DNA of 64,000 nucleotides from Sinorhizobium terangae (GTDB lineage Bacteria > Pseudomonadota > Alphaproteobacteria > Rhizobiales > Rhizobiaceae), in the NCBI RefSeq assembly GCF_029714365.1, contig NZ_CP121659.1:1054001-1118000 (forward strand), given 5' to 3'. The notes beneath the pieces were generated by a model, which was not told where the DNA came from, did no database searches, and saw only the letters and a list, made by a program, of their open reading frames with translations. Of this stretch, positions 19,270 to 28,111 are shown piece after piece (the stretch's first letter is position 1; each line of letters starts with the position of its first letter). The position numbers were made by a program, and so were the translations under genes.

Positions 19270-19927
19270 GGTTGCGCTCCATCCATTCGATTATGTCTTC
19301 CGGTGTGCGGGCAATGTGGTCGGCGCCGGCTTCGATCAGAGCCGGCACGCTTGCGTAACCCCAGGCGACCCCGAGCGCATCGGCACCGGCCGCCTTCGCC
19401 ATCTGCATATCGTAGATGGCGTCGCCGATCACGAGCGTGTCCTTCGCGTCAACGCCTGCCTCCGCACAGCATTCCATGACCATCGCCGGGTGCGGTTTGG
19501 ACGGGCAGTCGTCGGCCGTCCGGGAGACGAAGAAGATCTTGTCGAGGCCATGTGTGGCTGAAATATGTGTGAGGCCCCGGCGCGATTTTCCGGTGACAGC
19601 GCCGATCAGCAGTTCATCGCGTGCGGCAAGCGTCTGCAACATCTCGGCAATGCCGGGAAACAGTTGCTCCTGAAACCCTGCTTCAGCCCGCACTGAAGCG
19701 AAGATCTCCTTGTAATGTGCCGTCATTGTGACTGCACGGTCATCGACATGCTCGCGGCCCAACAGGCGGGCGATCGCGATGTCGAGCGTCAGGCCGATGA
19801 TTGCCTTGGTCGCTTCGGTCGTCGGGCGGGGATGGTCAAAGGCTTCGAAAGTGCGGCCCATCACTTCATGGATCAACGCGACGCTGTCTACCAGCGTCCC
19901 GTCGCAATCGAATAGGACGAGCTTCAT
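19262..19927 (-). CDS. HAD-superfamily hydrolase, phosphoglycolate-phosphatase-like
   Basis: This 221-residue protein is a subfamily IA haloacid-dehalogenase-type phosphatase. The nucleophile motif LFDCDGTLVDS is at residues 4-14, motif II GAVTGKSRRGL is near 114-124, and motif IV VIGDAIYDMQMAKAAG is near 171-186. A helical cap sits between motifs I and II. It resembles phosphoglycolate phosphatases, but the substrate cannot be told from sequence. It lies between atp12 and the RluA-type synthase with overlaps of 8 and 4 bases, forming a compact minus-strand operon. Confidence 0.9.
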   Translation of the reverse strand: MKLVLFDCDGTLVDSVALIHEVMGRTFEAFDHPRPTTEATKAIIGLTLDIAIARLLGREHVDDRAVTMTAHYKEIFASVRAEAGFQEQLFPGIAEMLQTLAARDELLIGAVTGKSRRGLTHISATHGLDKIFFVSRTADDCPSKPHPAMVMECCAEAGVDAKDTLVIGDAIYDMQMAKAAGADALGVAWGYASVPALIEAGADHIARTPEDIIEWMERNHA

Positions 19928-20919
19928 CTATCTTCCTCGTCGGCGGCATTTTCGTCGAAGCCGAGCAGGTTCCAGCTCTGCACCATATGGGGGGGCAGGG
20001 GGGCCGTGACCTTCAGTCGTCCGCCGTTCGGATGCGGAATGTCGATGTGCCGGGCGTGCAGATGCAGCCGATTCTGGATGCCGCCGGGGAAGGTCCAGTT
20101 AATATCGGCCTCGAAGTATTTCGGATCCCCGATGATCGGATGCCCGATGTGGGCGGCGTGGACGCGCAGTTGGTGCGTGCGGCCGGTATAGGGCTCCATT
20201 TCGAGCCAGGCCAGATTCTGCCCGGCCTGCTCGACGATGCGGTAGTAGGAAATCGCGTGGTCCGCGCCGTCGTCGCCGTGTTTGGCGATCCGCATGCGAT
20301 CGCCATCCGCCGTCTGCTCCTTGACGAGCCACGTGGAAATACGGTCCTCGCGCTTGCGCGGCACGCCTTTGACCAGGGCCCAATAGGTCTTCTTGGTATC
20401 GCGCTCGCGGAACGCGGCGGTCAGCTGCTGGGCGGCTCCGCGCGTACGGGCCACGACGAGAACGCCTGATGTGTCGCGGTCGAGACGATGCACCAGTCGT
20501 GGTTTTTCACCCTTCTGGTTCGTCCACGCTTCAAGCATCTTGTCGATATGGCGGTTGACGCCGGACCCGCCCTGCACGGCAAGGCCGGCGGGCTTGTTGA
20601 GCACGATCACCTTTGCGTCTTCGTGGAGCACCATGCGCGACAGCAGTTCGCCATCAGGCGAATGGCGCAGGTCCCGACCGCCGATCGGGCCCGTCTTGGT
20701 GTCCTTGGCATCGACGCCGAGAGGCGGAATGCGGATCGTCTGGCCCGGCTGCACACGCGTATCGGATTTTGCGCGGGCACCATCCACGCGGATCTGGCCG
20801 GAGCGCAGCAGCTTCTGCAGCGGTCCGAAGCCGAGCCCGGGAAAATGCACCTTGAACCAGCGGTCGAGGCGCATTCCCGCCTCGTCGCCGTCCACCAGTC
20901 TGTGTTCTATGCCTGCCAT
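19924..20919 (-). CDS. RluA-family 23S rRNA pseudouridine synthase (RluC-like)
   Basis: This 331-residue protein has an amino-terminal S4 RNA-binding domain (GMRLDRWFKVHFPGLGFGPLQKLLRSGQIRVDG region, residues about 14-48) and a RluA catalytic domain with the catalytic Asp in RLVHRLDRDTSGVLVVARTR. Such enzymes convert specific uridines of 23S rRNA, or tRNA, to pseudouridine; the domain layout fits RluC. ATG 20919 is chosen because AGGA lies 9 bases upstream; a TTG six bases earlier is weaker. It heads the operon with the HAD and atp12 genes. Confidence 0.92.
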   Translation of the reverse strand: MAGIEHRLVDGDEAGMRLDRWFKVHFPGLGFGPLQKLLRSGQIRVDGARAKSDTRVQPGQTIRIPPLGVDAKDTKTGPIGGRDLRHSPDGELLSRMVLHEDAKVIVLNKPAGLAVQGGSGVNRHIDKMLEAWTNQKGEKPRLVHRLDRDTSGVLVVARTRGAAQQLTAAFRERDTKKTYWALVKGVPRKREDRISTWLVKEQTADGDRMRIAKHGDDGADHAISYYRIVEQAGQNLAWLEMEPYTGRTHQLRVHAAHIGHPIIGDPKYFEADINWTFPGGIQNRLHLHARHIDIPHPNGGRLKVTAPLPPHMVQSWNLLGFDENAADEEDR

Positions 20920-20938
20920 CTGCAAAAATCCTGTTCTT

Positions 20939-20998
20939 CTACAGCGCCGCGCGTCCTATCAGGCGCGCAAAGGACGCTGTAGCACTTTGAATTGCTGG
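20939..20998 (-). repeat. RIME1-like repeat, half copy
   Basis: This is the short-palindrome half of the ~105-bp mosaic element (CTACAGCG ... CGCTGTAG hairpin followed by CACTTTGAATTGCTG), in reverse orientation. It fills almost the whole space between the crcB stop and the rluC-like start. Confidence 0.85.
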
Positions 20999-21000
20999 CT

Positions 21001-21378
21001 TTAGACCATTGCGCGCATCAGGGCCAGTCCGGCGAAGACCGCAAGAATGGAAAGAACCACGCTTGCCAGAATATACGCGATGCCGAGCGCCGGCTGGCCG
21101 TGTTCCAGCAGCGTTATTGCGTCCAGCGAGAAGGCGGAGAATGTGGTGTAGCCCCCAATCACGCCGGTGATCAGGAACACGCGCATTTCCGGAGACGCCC
21201 CCATCTTGTGCATGATCAGCTCCGCCAGGAAACCGATCAGGAACGAACCGCTGACGTTCACGCTCAAGGTGCCCCAGGGAATGGCGGGACCGAACCGATG
21301 GAGCGTCCAGAGGCCGACGAGATAACGTAGCATGGAGCCCAGCGCACCACCGGCGCCGACGAGCAGGATATGGAACAT
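21001..21378 (-). CDS. crcB: Fluoride ion channel/exporter CrcB (Fluc)
   Basis: CrcB/Fluc (125 residues) forms a dual-topology dimeric channel that expels fluoride across the inner membrane. Four transmembrane helices are visible, with GGALGSMLRYLVG at residues 10-22, the WGTLSVNVSGSFLIGF segment with the conserved Asn, and GVIGGYTTFSAFSLD with the phenylalanine/threonine fluoride track. Length is the family standard. No fluoride riboswitch-like sequence was found in the 100 bases upstream. Confidence 0.95.
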   Translation of the reverse strand: MFHILLVGAGGALGSMLRYLVGLWTLHRFGPAIPWGTLSVNVSGSFLIGFLAELIMHKMGASPEMRVFLITGVIGGYTTFSAFSLDAITLLEHGQPALGIAYILASVVLSILAVFAGLALMRAMV

Positions 21379-21519
21379 GAAGCCGATTTCCGTTGGGGCT
21401 GAAATGAAGATCGTAGTGACGAGACAAGGGCGTTGCGCTTTTGGTGCAAAACCATTCGTTAAGCGGCGCTCGCTAGCATTGTGAGAAGTGTCTTATGTAA
21501 GTTTCCGGTCCAGGCGGCG

Positions 21520-21831
21520 ATGACAAAAAGAGCATTGAACTATACCCATTACGACCTCAAGGAACAAAGGGCCGGCACGACGATCGAAGTGACGCTGTCG
21601 GCCGTCGCCAACGTCCGGCTGATGACCGCCGACAACTTCACCCGCTACAGGGAAACGTTGAAGCACCAGTTCCTTGGCGGCGTCGCCCGAAAATCGCCGT
21701 TGCGCATGATGATCCCCGAGACCGCCCACTGGCATCTCGTCATCGACATGGAAGGTCACCACGGGCTTGCGCAGTCAAGCGTCCGCTTGGTCGAAGCGGC
21801 GGGCCAACCACGCTTCCAATCCATGTCGTGA
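21520..21831 (+). CDS. DUF1883 domain-containing protein
   Basis: This 103-residue protein matches the DUF1883 family of small soluble proteins, function unknown. The conserved YTHYDLKEQRAGTTIEVTLS amino end and HWHLVIDMEGHHGLAQSSVR segment are visible. The frame is open from a GTG at 21481, but MTKRALNYTHYDL from ATG 21520 fits the family start better. It diverges from crcB and converges on fghA. Confidence 0.75.
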   Translation: MTKRALNYTHYDLKEQRAGTTIEVTLSAVANVRLMTADNFTRYRETLKHQFLGGVARKSPLRMMIPETAHWHLVIDMEGHHGLAQSSVRLVEAAGQPRFQSMS

Positions 21832-21860
21832 TGCTCGGTCGGATCCCGTACGACCGTTTC

Positions 21861-22694
21861 TCAGCCGAGCCGCTCGGCATGCCACTTCAGATGATCGTCC
21901 ATGAAGGTCGATATGAAGTAGTAGGAATGGTCGTAACGCTCGTGCATCCGCAGTGTCAGCCCTATTCCGGTCCCCTTTACCGCTTCCTCGAAAAGCCAGG
22001 GGCGCAAGCCGTTCTCAAGAAACCCGTCCGCCTTGCCCTGGTCGATCAGGAACTCCGGGAAGCGTGCCCCGTCCTTGACCAATGCACAGGCATCGTACTG
22101 GCGCCAGGCGGTCTTGTCGGGGCCAAGGTATTTCTCGAAGGCACCGACCGACCAGTCGGCCGTCGAGGGCTCCACGATCGGCGCAAACGCCGAGCAGCTC
22201 TTGAACCGCTCCGGGTTTCTAAGAGCGATCGTCATTGCCCCGTGCCCGCCCATCGAATGGCCGAAAATACCCTGGCGGCTCATGTCCATGCGGAAATGCT
22301 GGCTGGCGAAGGCGGGTAGCTCCTCCGTGATGTATGTGTACATCTGATAATGTTCGGCCCAGGGCGTCTCCGTTGCGTCGAGATAGAACCCGGCGCCCTT
22401 GCCCATTTGCCAGTTAGTCAGTTCGTCCGGCACATCGCTGCCGCGCGGGCTTGTATCCGGGCAGACGATGATGATGCCGAGCTCCGAGGCCATGCGGCGA
22501 TATTCTCCCTTTTCCGTCACGTTTGCGTGGGTGCAGGTGAGGCCGGACAGGTACCATAGAACAGGGCGCGGCTCGCCGATCGCCTGCGGCGGTACATAGA
22601 CGGCAAAGGTCATTTCACCCTTGCAGGCGGCCGAGTCATGGGAAAAGACGCCCTGCATGCCGCCAAAGGCCGTGTTTTGCGAGATTACTTTCAT
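21861..22694 (-). CDS. fghA: S-formylglutathione hydrolase
   Basis: This 277-residue esterase D-type enzyme hydrolyses S-formylglutathione to glutathione and formate, the second step of glutathione-dependent formaldehyde detoxification. The nucleophile Ser147 lies in FGHSMGGHGA, the LSGLTCTHANV oxyanion region and the late RYDHSYYF histidine are visible. AAGGAG precedes the ATG. The first pathway enzyme, the glutathione-dependent dehydrogenase, lies about 1.3 kb away on the same strand. Confidence 0.95.
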   Translation of the reverse strand: MKVISQNTAFGGMQGVFSHDSAACKGEMTFAVYVPPQAIGEPRPVLWYLSGLTCTHANVTEKGEYRRMASELGIIIVCPDTSPRGSDVPDELTNWQMGKGAGFYLDATETPWAEHYQMYTYITEELPAFASQHFRMDMSRQGIFGHSMGGHGAMTIALRNPERFKSCSAFAPIVEPSTADWSVGAFEKYLGPDKTAWRQYDACALVKDGARFPEFLIDQGKADGFLENGLRPWLFEEAVKGTGIGLTLRMHERYDHSYYFISTFMDDHLKWHAERLG

Positions 22695-22721
22695 GAGGCT
22701 CTCCTTGAAATGGATGAGGCG

Positions 22722-23369
22722 TCAGCCGGCCAGCTGGACGGTCGCATTGACGGCCGCGGCGACCAGCACCGTGTTGAAGAAGAACGAAACGACGGCATGC
22801 GCCAGATTGATCCGGCGCATCGTCGTTGTGGTGATTGCCACATCCGATGTTTGCGCGGTCATACCGATGACGAAGGCGAAATAGAGAAAGTCATAACCGC
22901 CGGGCGTGCCCGTTTCCGGAAACATCAGTCCGCGTGCCGGCCCGATCGGATCACGCGTCTCATCGGGTACCCAATAGACGTGCGCGTAATGCATTGCCGC
23001 CATGGTGTGGATCGTCGCCCAGCCGAGTCCGACGGAGGCAAAGGCGAGGGGCAGTTCGAGTCCATAGCCCGGATCCTGCCGACTGAGAGCCAGGAAGAGC
23101 GACAGCAGCGAGACGGCAGCCGCGGCAAGCGTAACCAGAAAAATGACCGCTTCAGGTTCGTCGGTACCATGCGCATGATGTTCGAGATAATTTCCGGTCA
23201 GCCGCCTGAGCCGCATGGCCGCCTTGATGAGATAAACACAGAAGAACGTGATGGCGGTGATCTCGAGGGCAAAGCGTGGAGCAAGGACCAGGGAGATCGG
23301 CAGGCTCATCAGGGCGCAGCCGAGCGCCGCATAGAATGGCCAATGTCGCAGCCTTGTCGTCCGTCTCAT
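22722..23369 (-). CDS. DUF1345 domain-containing membrane protein
   Basis: This ~215-residue protein with five or six predicted transmembrane helices matches DUF1345, whose function is not known. Conserved features include the HTMAAMHYAHVYW segment and the C-terminal GMTAQTSDVAITTTTMRR stretch. The ATG at 23369 (MRRTTRLRHW) lies just after the DUF188 stop; an open frame to 23471 would overlap that gene, and no start has a convincing ribosome binding site, so the exact start is uncertain. Confidence 0.8.
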   Translation of the reverse strand: MRRTTRLRHWPFYAALGCALMSLPISLVLAPRFALEITAITFFCVYLIKAAMRLRRLTGNYLEHHAHGTDEPEAVIFLVTLAAAAVSLLSLFLALSRQDPGYGLELPLAFASVGLGWATIHTMAAMHYAHVYWVPDETRDPIGPARGLMFPETGTPGGYDFLYFAFVIGMTAQTSDVAITTTTMRRINLAHAVVSFFFNTVLVAAAVNATVQLAG

Positions 23370-23394
23370 CGCGCGGCCCAGCGTCCTTCCGAGC

Positions 23395-23844
23395 TCATCT
23401 TTTGGCTTGACGGCAGAGTCGGTCAAGCGCCTCCAGGAAAGCTGAGCGATCCCTTGCCGTGAAGGCTGCATTGTAGCCCTTGCTTTCGCCGGTTTCCCTC
23501 AGGTGCGCGCCGAGGTCGCGCATGGCCGTAGCCATGCCGATGTTGTTCTTGTCGAAGAGTCGGCCGGATGGCCCGGTAACGAGGGCACCAGCCGCGACGC
23601 AGCGTGCGGCGAGCGGGACATCCGCCGTAATCACGATGTCGCCCTCTCCTGCACGTTCGGCGATCCAATTGTCAGCTGCGTCGAAGCCTGCCGACACGAT
23701 GACGTTGTGCACCATCGGGTCTCGCGACGGGCGCAGGCCGGAATTGGCGACGAACGTCACCTCGAAGCCGTGACGTTCCGCTACCTTCAGAATTTCCGCC
23801 TTTACGGGGCAGGCGTCGGCATCGACGAAGATCATCTTGTACAC
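23395..23844 (-). CDS. YaiI/YqxD family protein (DUF188, UPF0178)
   Basis: This 149-residue protein belongs to the DUF188 family, which has a PIN-like fold and no settled function. The acidic pocket motif FVDADACPVK is at residues 6-15; DIVITADVPLAARC and GRLFDKNNIG are family hallmarks. It is transcribed with the downstream DUF1345 gene at a 25-base gap. A RIME1-like repeat lies directly upstream. Confidence 0.93.
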   Translation of the reverse strand: MYKMIFVDADACPVKAEILKVAERHGFEVTFVANSGLRPSRDPMVHNVIVSAGFDAADNWIAERAGEGDIVITADVPLAARCVAAGALVTGPSGRLFDKNNIGMATAMRDLGAHLRETGESKGYNAAFTARDRSAFLEALDRLCRQAKR

Positions 23845-23850
23845 ATTTCC

Positions 23851-23955
23851 TACTGCATGTTTCCTTAAATCGGATCCGATTTAAGGATAAAAACATGCAG
23901 CGATTCAAGGTGCTACAGCGTCCTTTGCGCGTCTGATAGACGCGCGGCGCTGTAG
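23851..23955 (+). repeat. RIME1-like repeat, full copy
   Basis: A complete double-palindrome copy: the first palindrome has arms CTGCATGTTTCCTTAAATCGG... and ...TTAAGGATAAAAACATGCAG, the second runs from GCTACAGCG to CGCTGTAG. It lies between adhC and the DUF188 gene. Confidence 0.88.
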
Positions 23956-23960
23956 CAGTC

Positions 23961-23995
23961 AAAAAGCACCGGAATTCAATCGGTTCCGGTGCTTT
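23961..23995 (-). terminator. Rho-independent terminator of the formaldehyde dehydrogenase gene
   Basis: A perfect 12-bp stem (23963-23974 with 23984-23995) is followed on the minus strand by five T (23961-23965). It lies 20 bases after the frmA-type stop codon and right before a RIME1-like repeat. Confidence 0.88.
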
Positions 23996-24014
23996 GTTGG
24001 TTCAGGTCGGCAGC

Positions 24015-25142
24015 TCAGTAGATCACGACGCTTCTGATGCTTTCGCCGGAATGCATCAGTTCGAAGCCCTTGTTGATGTCGTCGAGCGGCAGCGTGTGGG
24101 TGATCATCGGATCGATGGCGATCTTGCCCTCCATGTACCAGTCGACGATCTTCGGCACGTCGGTGCGCCCGCGCGCGCCGCCGAAGGCGGTGCCCATCCA
24201 GGTGCGGCCGGTGACGAGCTGGAATGGCCGGGTCGCAATCTCCTGGCCGGCGCCGGCGACGCCGATGATCACCGACTTGCCCCAGCCGCGATGCGAGGCC
24301 TCGAGCGCCTGGCGCATCACCTTGACATTGCCGGTGCAGTCGAAGGTGTAGTCGGCGCCGCCGATCTGATCGGCGCCGCGCTTGGTCATGTTGACGAGAT
24401 AGGGCACGATGTCGTCGCCGACCTCCTTCGGATTGACGAAGTGGGTCATGCCGAACTTCTCGCCCCAGGGCTTCTTGTCGTTGTTCAAATCGACGCCGAT
24501 GATCATGTCGGCGCCGGCAAGCCTGAGCCCCTGGATGACGTTGAGACCGATGCCGCCGAGACCGAAGACGATCGCCGTCGACCCCATCTCGACCTTGGCG
24601 GTGTTGATCACCGCGCCAATGCCGGTGGTGACGCCGCAGCCGATATAGCAGATCTTGTCGAACGGGGCGTCCGGGTTGACCTTGGCGACGGCGATCTCCG
24701 GCAAAACGGTGAAGTTCGCAAAGGTCGAGCAGCCCATATAGTGGTGCAGCTTCTCCCCGTTGAGCGAAAACCGCGAGGTGCCGTCCGGCATGACGCCCTG
24801 GCCCTGGGTGGCGCGGATGGCGGTGCACAGATTGGTCTTGCGGCTGAGGCAGGACGGGCAGGCGCGGCATTCCGGGGTGTAGAGCGGAATGACGTGGTCG
24901 CCCTTCTTCACGCTGGTGACGCCGGGGCCGACGTCGACGACGATGCCGGCGCCCTCGTGGCCGAGGATCGCCGGAAACAGCCCTTCCGGGTCGGCACCGG
25001 AGAGGGTGAAATCATCGGTGTGGCAGATGCCGGTCGCCTTGACCTCGACCAGCACCTCGCCGGCCTTCGGTCCTTCGAGCTGAACCGTCATGATTTCCAG
25101 AGGTTTGCCGGCCTGAGTGGCGACGGCGGCGCGTACGTCCAT
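24015..25142 (-). CDS. frmA: S-(hydroxymethyl)glutathione dehydrogenase / class III alcohol dehydrogenase
   Basis: This 375-residue zinc-dependent dehydrogenase oxidises S-hydroxymethylglutathione to S-formylglutathione with NAD, the entry step of formaldehyde detoxification. Catalytic zinc ligands are in [12 protein letters not shown] and GHEGAGIV; the structural zinc cysteines are in [16 protein letters not shown]; the Rossmann motif is [13 protein letters not shown]. Length and start ([15 protein letters not shown]) are standard. Codon use is strongly biased toward GC-ending codons, consistent with high expression. The product of this enzyme is the substrate of FghA. Confidence 0.95.
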   Translation of the reverse strand: MDVRAAVATQAGKPLEIMTVQLEGPKAGEVLVEVKATGICHTDDFTLSGADPEGLFPAILGHEGAGIVVDVGPGVTSVKKGDHVIPLYTPECRACPSCLSRKTNLCTAIRATQGQGVMPDGTSRFSLNGEKLHHYMGCSTFANFTVLPEIAVAKVNPDAPFDKICYIGCGVTTGIGAVINTAKVEMGSTAIVFGLGGIGLNVIQGLRLAGADMIIGVDLNNDKKPWGEKFGMTHFVNPKEVGDDIVPYLVNMTKRGADQIGGADYTFDCTGNVKVMRQALEASHRGWGKSVIIGVAGAGQEIATRPFQLVTGRTWMGTAFGGARGRTDVPKIVDWYMEGKIAIDPMITHTLPLDDINKGFELMHSGESIRSVVIY

Positions 25143-25282
25143 GTCTCTTCTCCCTTGTAAATGCTTGCTGGCAGCGGCCCGATAGCCAGCATTGTGGCAG
25201 TCGGTGCGCTAAGCTGGAATCGGCGATAAGCTATTCTACTACGTTAATTGGCATGCGGGCGGAAAACGCGCTTCGGCGTCGC

Positions 25283-25690
25283 TTACCGTCTTGGACGAAT
25301 GGTCCGATGGATGCGATCGAGTTCCGCTTCCAGCGCGGCGATGGCCTCGCCGGCCTGAGCGTGCAGTTTCTTGACAAGATCGAGTTGGTCCCGGAGTGCC
25401 TCCGTCGAGCCGACGGCGGCATCGTCGTCAGGGGCGCGGCCGATGCCGGCGATCAGCCAGGCTGGAGTGACACCCAGCACGCCAGCAAGCATGAAGAGGC
25501 GATTGGTGCGAGGTTCGGCACGGTCGCGTTCCCATGCAGCAACGGTTTCGCAGCGCACGCCAAGCCGATCCGCCAGTTCCGTCACGGAAAGATTCGCGGC
25601 GTCACGCGCTCTCCAGATGCGTCCCCCAAGCGTGTCGCCGTCTCCTGTCTCGCGAAGACGCGCGATCATGGTTTCGGTGGACAAGCGCAT
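25283..25690 (-). CDS. XRE-family helix-turn-helix regulator
   Basis: This 135-residue protein has a Cro/CI-type helix-turn-helix near residues 23-78 (LGGRIWRARDAANLSVTELADRLGV then TVAAWERDRAEP), followed by a C-terminal helical region with a heptad-like LDLVKKLHAQAGEAIAALEAELDRIH pattern that could be a coiled coil. ATG 25690 is chosen because AAAGGAG lies 7 bases upstream; the frame extends to 25720. It stands alone between frmA and the EamA gene. The target is unknown. Confidence 0.88.
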   Translation of the reverse strand: MRLSTETMIARLRETGDGDTLGGRIWRARDAANLSVTELADRLGVRCETVAAWERDRAEPRTNRLFMLAGVLGVTPAWLIAGIGRAPDDDAAVGSTEALRDQLDLVKKLHAQAGEAIAALEAELDRIHRTIRPRR

Positions 25691-25914
25691 GGCATTCTCC
25701 TTTGGCGCGGGTGCGTTCAAGGGGCCCGGATGGTTGCCGGAAGCGCCCCTGGCTTCCGGCTGCGGGGCGAGTTGAAATCAGCTTATAGGCATTGCGGTGT
25801 CGACGGACCACCTCGGAACGTCAAAAACGCGGTCAAATGCGGCTCACTATTAGTCGCATGTTGAAACCTTGCCGAAACGAGCTAAGTTTCGGCCCCGACA
25901 TTGGAAATCTGCCC

Positions 25915-26853
25915 GTGAACGAATATGCCCCAGCGGCCGTGGCGCCGCACAATCCCATTATGCGCGGCGTGGCGATCATGCTCTTCGCCATGCTCATCCT
26001 GCCCTGCATGGATGCGATTGCGAAATATATGGCGGTCTATGAGGGCATGTCGCCCGGGCAAGTGACCTTCTACCGCTTCTTCTTTCAACTTGTATCGACG
26101 GCGCCATTGTTGCTCTCGGCGGGCGGGCTGCGGGCGTTTTATCCGAAGCGGCTCTGGCCGAACATTCTTCGCGGCGTATTGCTCGCGGCGGCGGCGCTCT
26201 TTTTCTTCGTTTCAGTGAAATACATGCCGCTCGCGGACGTGTTCGCCATCTACTTCGTGGAGCCGTTCATCCTGACTTGCCTTTCAGCGCTGCTCCTGCG
26301 CGAGAGGGTGGGATGGCGTCGATGGTCGGCGATCGCAGTCGGCTTCGGCGGCGCAATGGTTGTCATCCAGCCGAGCTTTGCCATGTTCGGCCTGACGTCC
26401 TTGCTGCCGGTCGCCTGCGCCTTCCTCTTTGCCTGTTACCTCTTCCTGAACCGCGCTGTTGGCAGCGCCGATCCGCCACTGACGATGCAGACGATCGCCG
26501 GCATAGGCGGCACGCTGTTCATGGCGGCAGTGATCGCCGTCGGCAGTGGATTGGGCGCTGCCGACTTCGAACCGTCACTGCCGCAATCGGCGCTCGGATG
26601 GGCGCTCGTTATTGCGCTCGGGACCATTTCGGGCTGGGGCCATCTCCTTGTCGTCAAGGCATTTCAGGCCGCGCCGATATCGCTTCTTGCACCATTCCAT
26701 TATTTCGAAATCGTCTCGGCTACGGCGCTCGGCTACATCGTGTTCGGCGACTTTCCGACACCGTCGAAATGGCTCGGCATTCTCGTGATCGTCGCGTCCG
26801 GGCTGTACATCATATGGCGGGAGCGGCAGGCGCAGAAGCGAAAGCGAGCGTAA
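25915..26853 (+). CDS. EamA-family (DMT superfamily) transporter
   Basis: This ~312-residue inner membrane protein has ten hydrophobic helices in two EamA repeats (about residues 20-155 and 165-300). Typical segments are GVAIMLFAMLILPCMDAIAK, YMPLADVFAIYFVEPF and ISLLAPFHYFEIVSA. Family members export metabolites or amino acids, but the substrate cannot be predicted. GTG 25915 is preferred because GGAAA lies 7 bases upstream and the length fits; in-frame ATG codons at 25837 and 25858 would add an extension without a visible ribosome binding site. Confidence 0.85.
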   Translation: MNEYAPAAVAPHNPIMRGVAIMLFAMLILPCMDAIAKYMAVYEGMSPGQVTFYRFFFQLVSTAPLLLSAGGLRAFYPKRLWPNILRGVLLAAAALFFFVSVKYMPLADVFAIYFVEPFILTCLSALLLRERVGWRRWSAIAVGFGGAMVVIQPSFAMFGLTSLLPVACAFLFACYLFLNRAVGSADPPLTMQTIAGIGGTLFMAAVIAVGSGLGAADFEPSLPQSALGWALVIALGTISGWGHLLVVKAFQAAPISLLAPFHYFEIVSATALGYIVFGDFPTPSKWLGILVIVASGLYIIWRERQAQKRKRA

Positions 26854-26905
26854 GTTTCGCCGGCCACCATACAGATATAACGAATTATGCGACGGGCGGC
26901 CGGAT

Positions 26906-27652
26906 TCAGGCCGAGGGAGCCAATGGTTGGAGACTGTCGCTATCGACGCGCGTCGGTCCAAAGACCGATTCGAATGCCTCCCTAAGCCGGATATCGACGT
27001 CGGGCATCATGACCGGCAGGCCAAGATCGACCAAGCTGGTGACACCGTAGCCGCGGATGCCGCAGGGCACGATACCGCCGAAGTGATCGAGGTCCGGATC
27101 GACATTCAGCGCGAAGCCATGAAAGCTCACCCATTTGCGGAGCCGGATGCCGATAGCAGCGATCTTATCCTCGGCCACCGATCCGTCCGGCAATGGCGGC
27201 CTTTCCGGGCGACGCACCCATACGCCCACCCGGTCCTCGCGGCGTTCGCCTTTGACGTTCATCGAATCGAGAGTGGTGATAATGACTGCCTCGAGCGCTG
27301 CGACAAAGGCGCGCACATCCTGCCGGCGGCGCTTTAGGTCAAGCATGACATAGACGACCCGCTGACCCGGACCGTGATAGGTATATTCGCCGCCCCGGCC
27401 AGTCGCAAAGACAGGGAAACGGTCTGGCATCACCAGGTCTGAGGCCTCGGCGCTTGTACCCGCCGTATAAAGAGGCGGGTGCTCGACCAGCCAGACCAAT
27501 TCGTCCGCCGTGCCGGCGGCAATTGCCGCGGCTTCCCGTTCCATGGTTTCGACCGCCTGTGGATAGTCGACGAGGGAAGGGGCAATGCGCCAGCGCACCG
27601 CAGGCGATCCTGGCGGGGCAAACATGGTTTGGTCGAGATTGTCGCGCTGCAT
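26906..27652 (-). CDS. lipB: Lipoyl(octanoyl) transferase
   Basis: LipB (248 residues) moves octanoyl from acyl carrier protein to the lipoyl domains of 2-oxoacid dehydrogenases and the glycine cleavage H protein, first step of lipoate synthesis. Conserved motifs are [35 protein letters not shown] (split at residues 90-111), [20 protein letters not shown] with the catalytic Lys, and [12 protein letters not shown] with the catalytic Cys. The ATG at 27652 gives the family length; the long open frame upstream is not coding. Confidence 0.95.
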   Translation of the reverse strand: MQRDNLDQTMFAPPGSPAVRWRIAPSLVDYPQAVETMEREAAAIAAGTADELVWLVEHPPLYTAGTSAEASDLVMPDRFPVFATGRGGEYTYHGPGQRVVYVMLDLKRRRQDVRAFVAALEAVIITTLDSMNVKGERREDRVGVWVRRPERPPLPDGSVAEDKIAAIGIRLRKWVSFHGFALNVDPDLDHFGGIVPCGIRGYGVTSLVDLGLPVMMPDVDIRLREAFESVFGPTRVDSDSLQPLAPSA

Positions 27653-27780
27653 GTGGCCGTATTCCTGGTTTTCCGCCTCCGTACATGGGATGGCGCGGGC
27701 CAAGAGTCCAGCATTTCCAGTGCTTCGCGAGGGGGCTGTTGAAATAGTTTCTTTTCTCGTCAAAATTCTGTCGTCTTGCC

Positions 27781-27809
27781 CTTGTGCACCCCAAAGGCTT
27801 TTGCTACAT
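27781..27809 (+). promoter_or_regulatory. Candidate sigma-70 promoter of tRNA-Leu
   Basis: CTTGTG (27781-27786), a 17-base spacer and CTACAT (27804-27809) fit the rhizobial housekeeping pattern CTTGAC-N17-CTATAT with two mismatches. The predicted start would lie about 28 bases before the tRNA. Confidence 0.55.
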
Positions 27810-27844
27810 GCAGCCCCGCCGACGCAATCGGCACCTACCACGAT

Positions 27845-27929
27845 GCGGTCGTGGCGGAATTGGTAGACGCGCAGCGTTGAGGTCGCTGTGGGGCAACCCG
27901 TGGAAGTTCGAGTCTTCTCGACCGCACCA
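27845..27929 (+). tRNA. tRNA-Leu, anticodon GAG
   Basis: An 85-base tRNA folds fully: acceptor 27845-27851 pairs with 27919-27925, discriminator A27926, and CCA is encoded at 27927-27929. The anticodon stem CAGCG/CGCTG flanks the loop TTGAGGT, giving anticodon GAG (27879-27881), which reads CUC and CUU. A long variable arm (GGGGCAACCC-type) is present, as expected for class II tRNA-Leu. A terminator follows at 27941. Confidence 0.96.
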
Positions 27930-27940
27930 AATTGAGAATT

Positions 27941-27979
27941 AAAAAGCCCCCGTAACCGTCCGGTTCTACGGGGTTTTTT
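27941..27979 (+). terminator. Rho-independent terminator after tRNA-Leu
   Basis: A GC-rich stem (core CCCCGTA with TACGGGG, inner ACCG with CGGT and a 2-base bulge), flanked by an A-run before and TTTTTT after, follows the tRNA by 11 bases. Confidence 0.88.
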
Positions 27980-28005
27980 ATTTCCGGGCGTCGAGTTGCA
28001 TGCAC

Positions 28006-28111
28006 TACCGCATGCTTCCTTAAAGCGGGATCGATTTAAGGCCAAATCATGCAGCAACTCAAAGCTCTACAGCGACCTTTTGCGCGTCTGATAAGGCGGG
28101 CGGGGCTGTAG
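28006..28111 (+). repeat. RIME1-like repeat, full copy
   Basis: A complete copy with both palindromes (CTACCGCATGCTTCC ... CAAATCATGCAG, then CTCTACAGCG ... GGGGCTGTAG), somewhat diverged in the second hairpin. Confidence 0.85.

Noticed and set aside
21379..21480. Possible fluoride riboswitch upstream of crcB
   Set aside because: The conserved fluoride aptamer segments were not found in the roughly 100-base leader.
23959..24870. 303-codon Arg/His/Gly-rich frame overlapping frmA
   Set aside because: Another frame of the strongly biased frmA gene; low-complexity composition gives no family.
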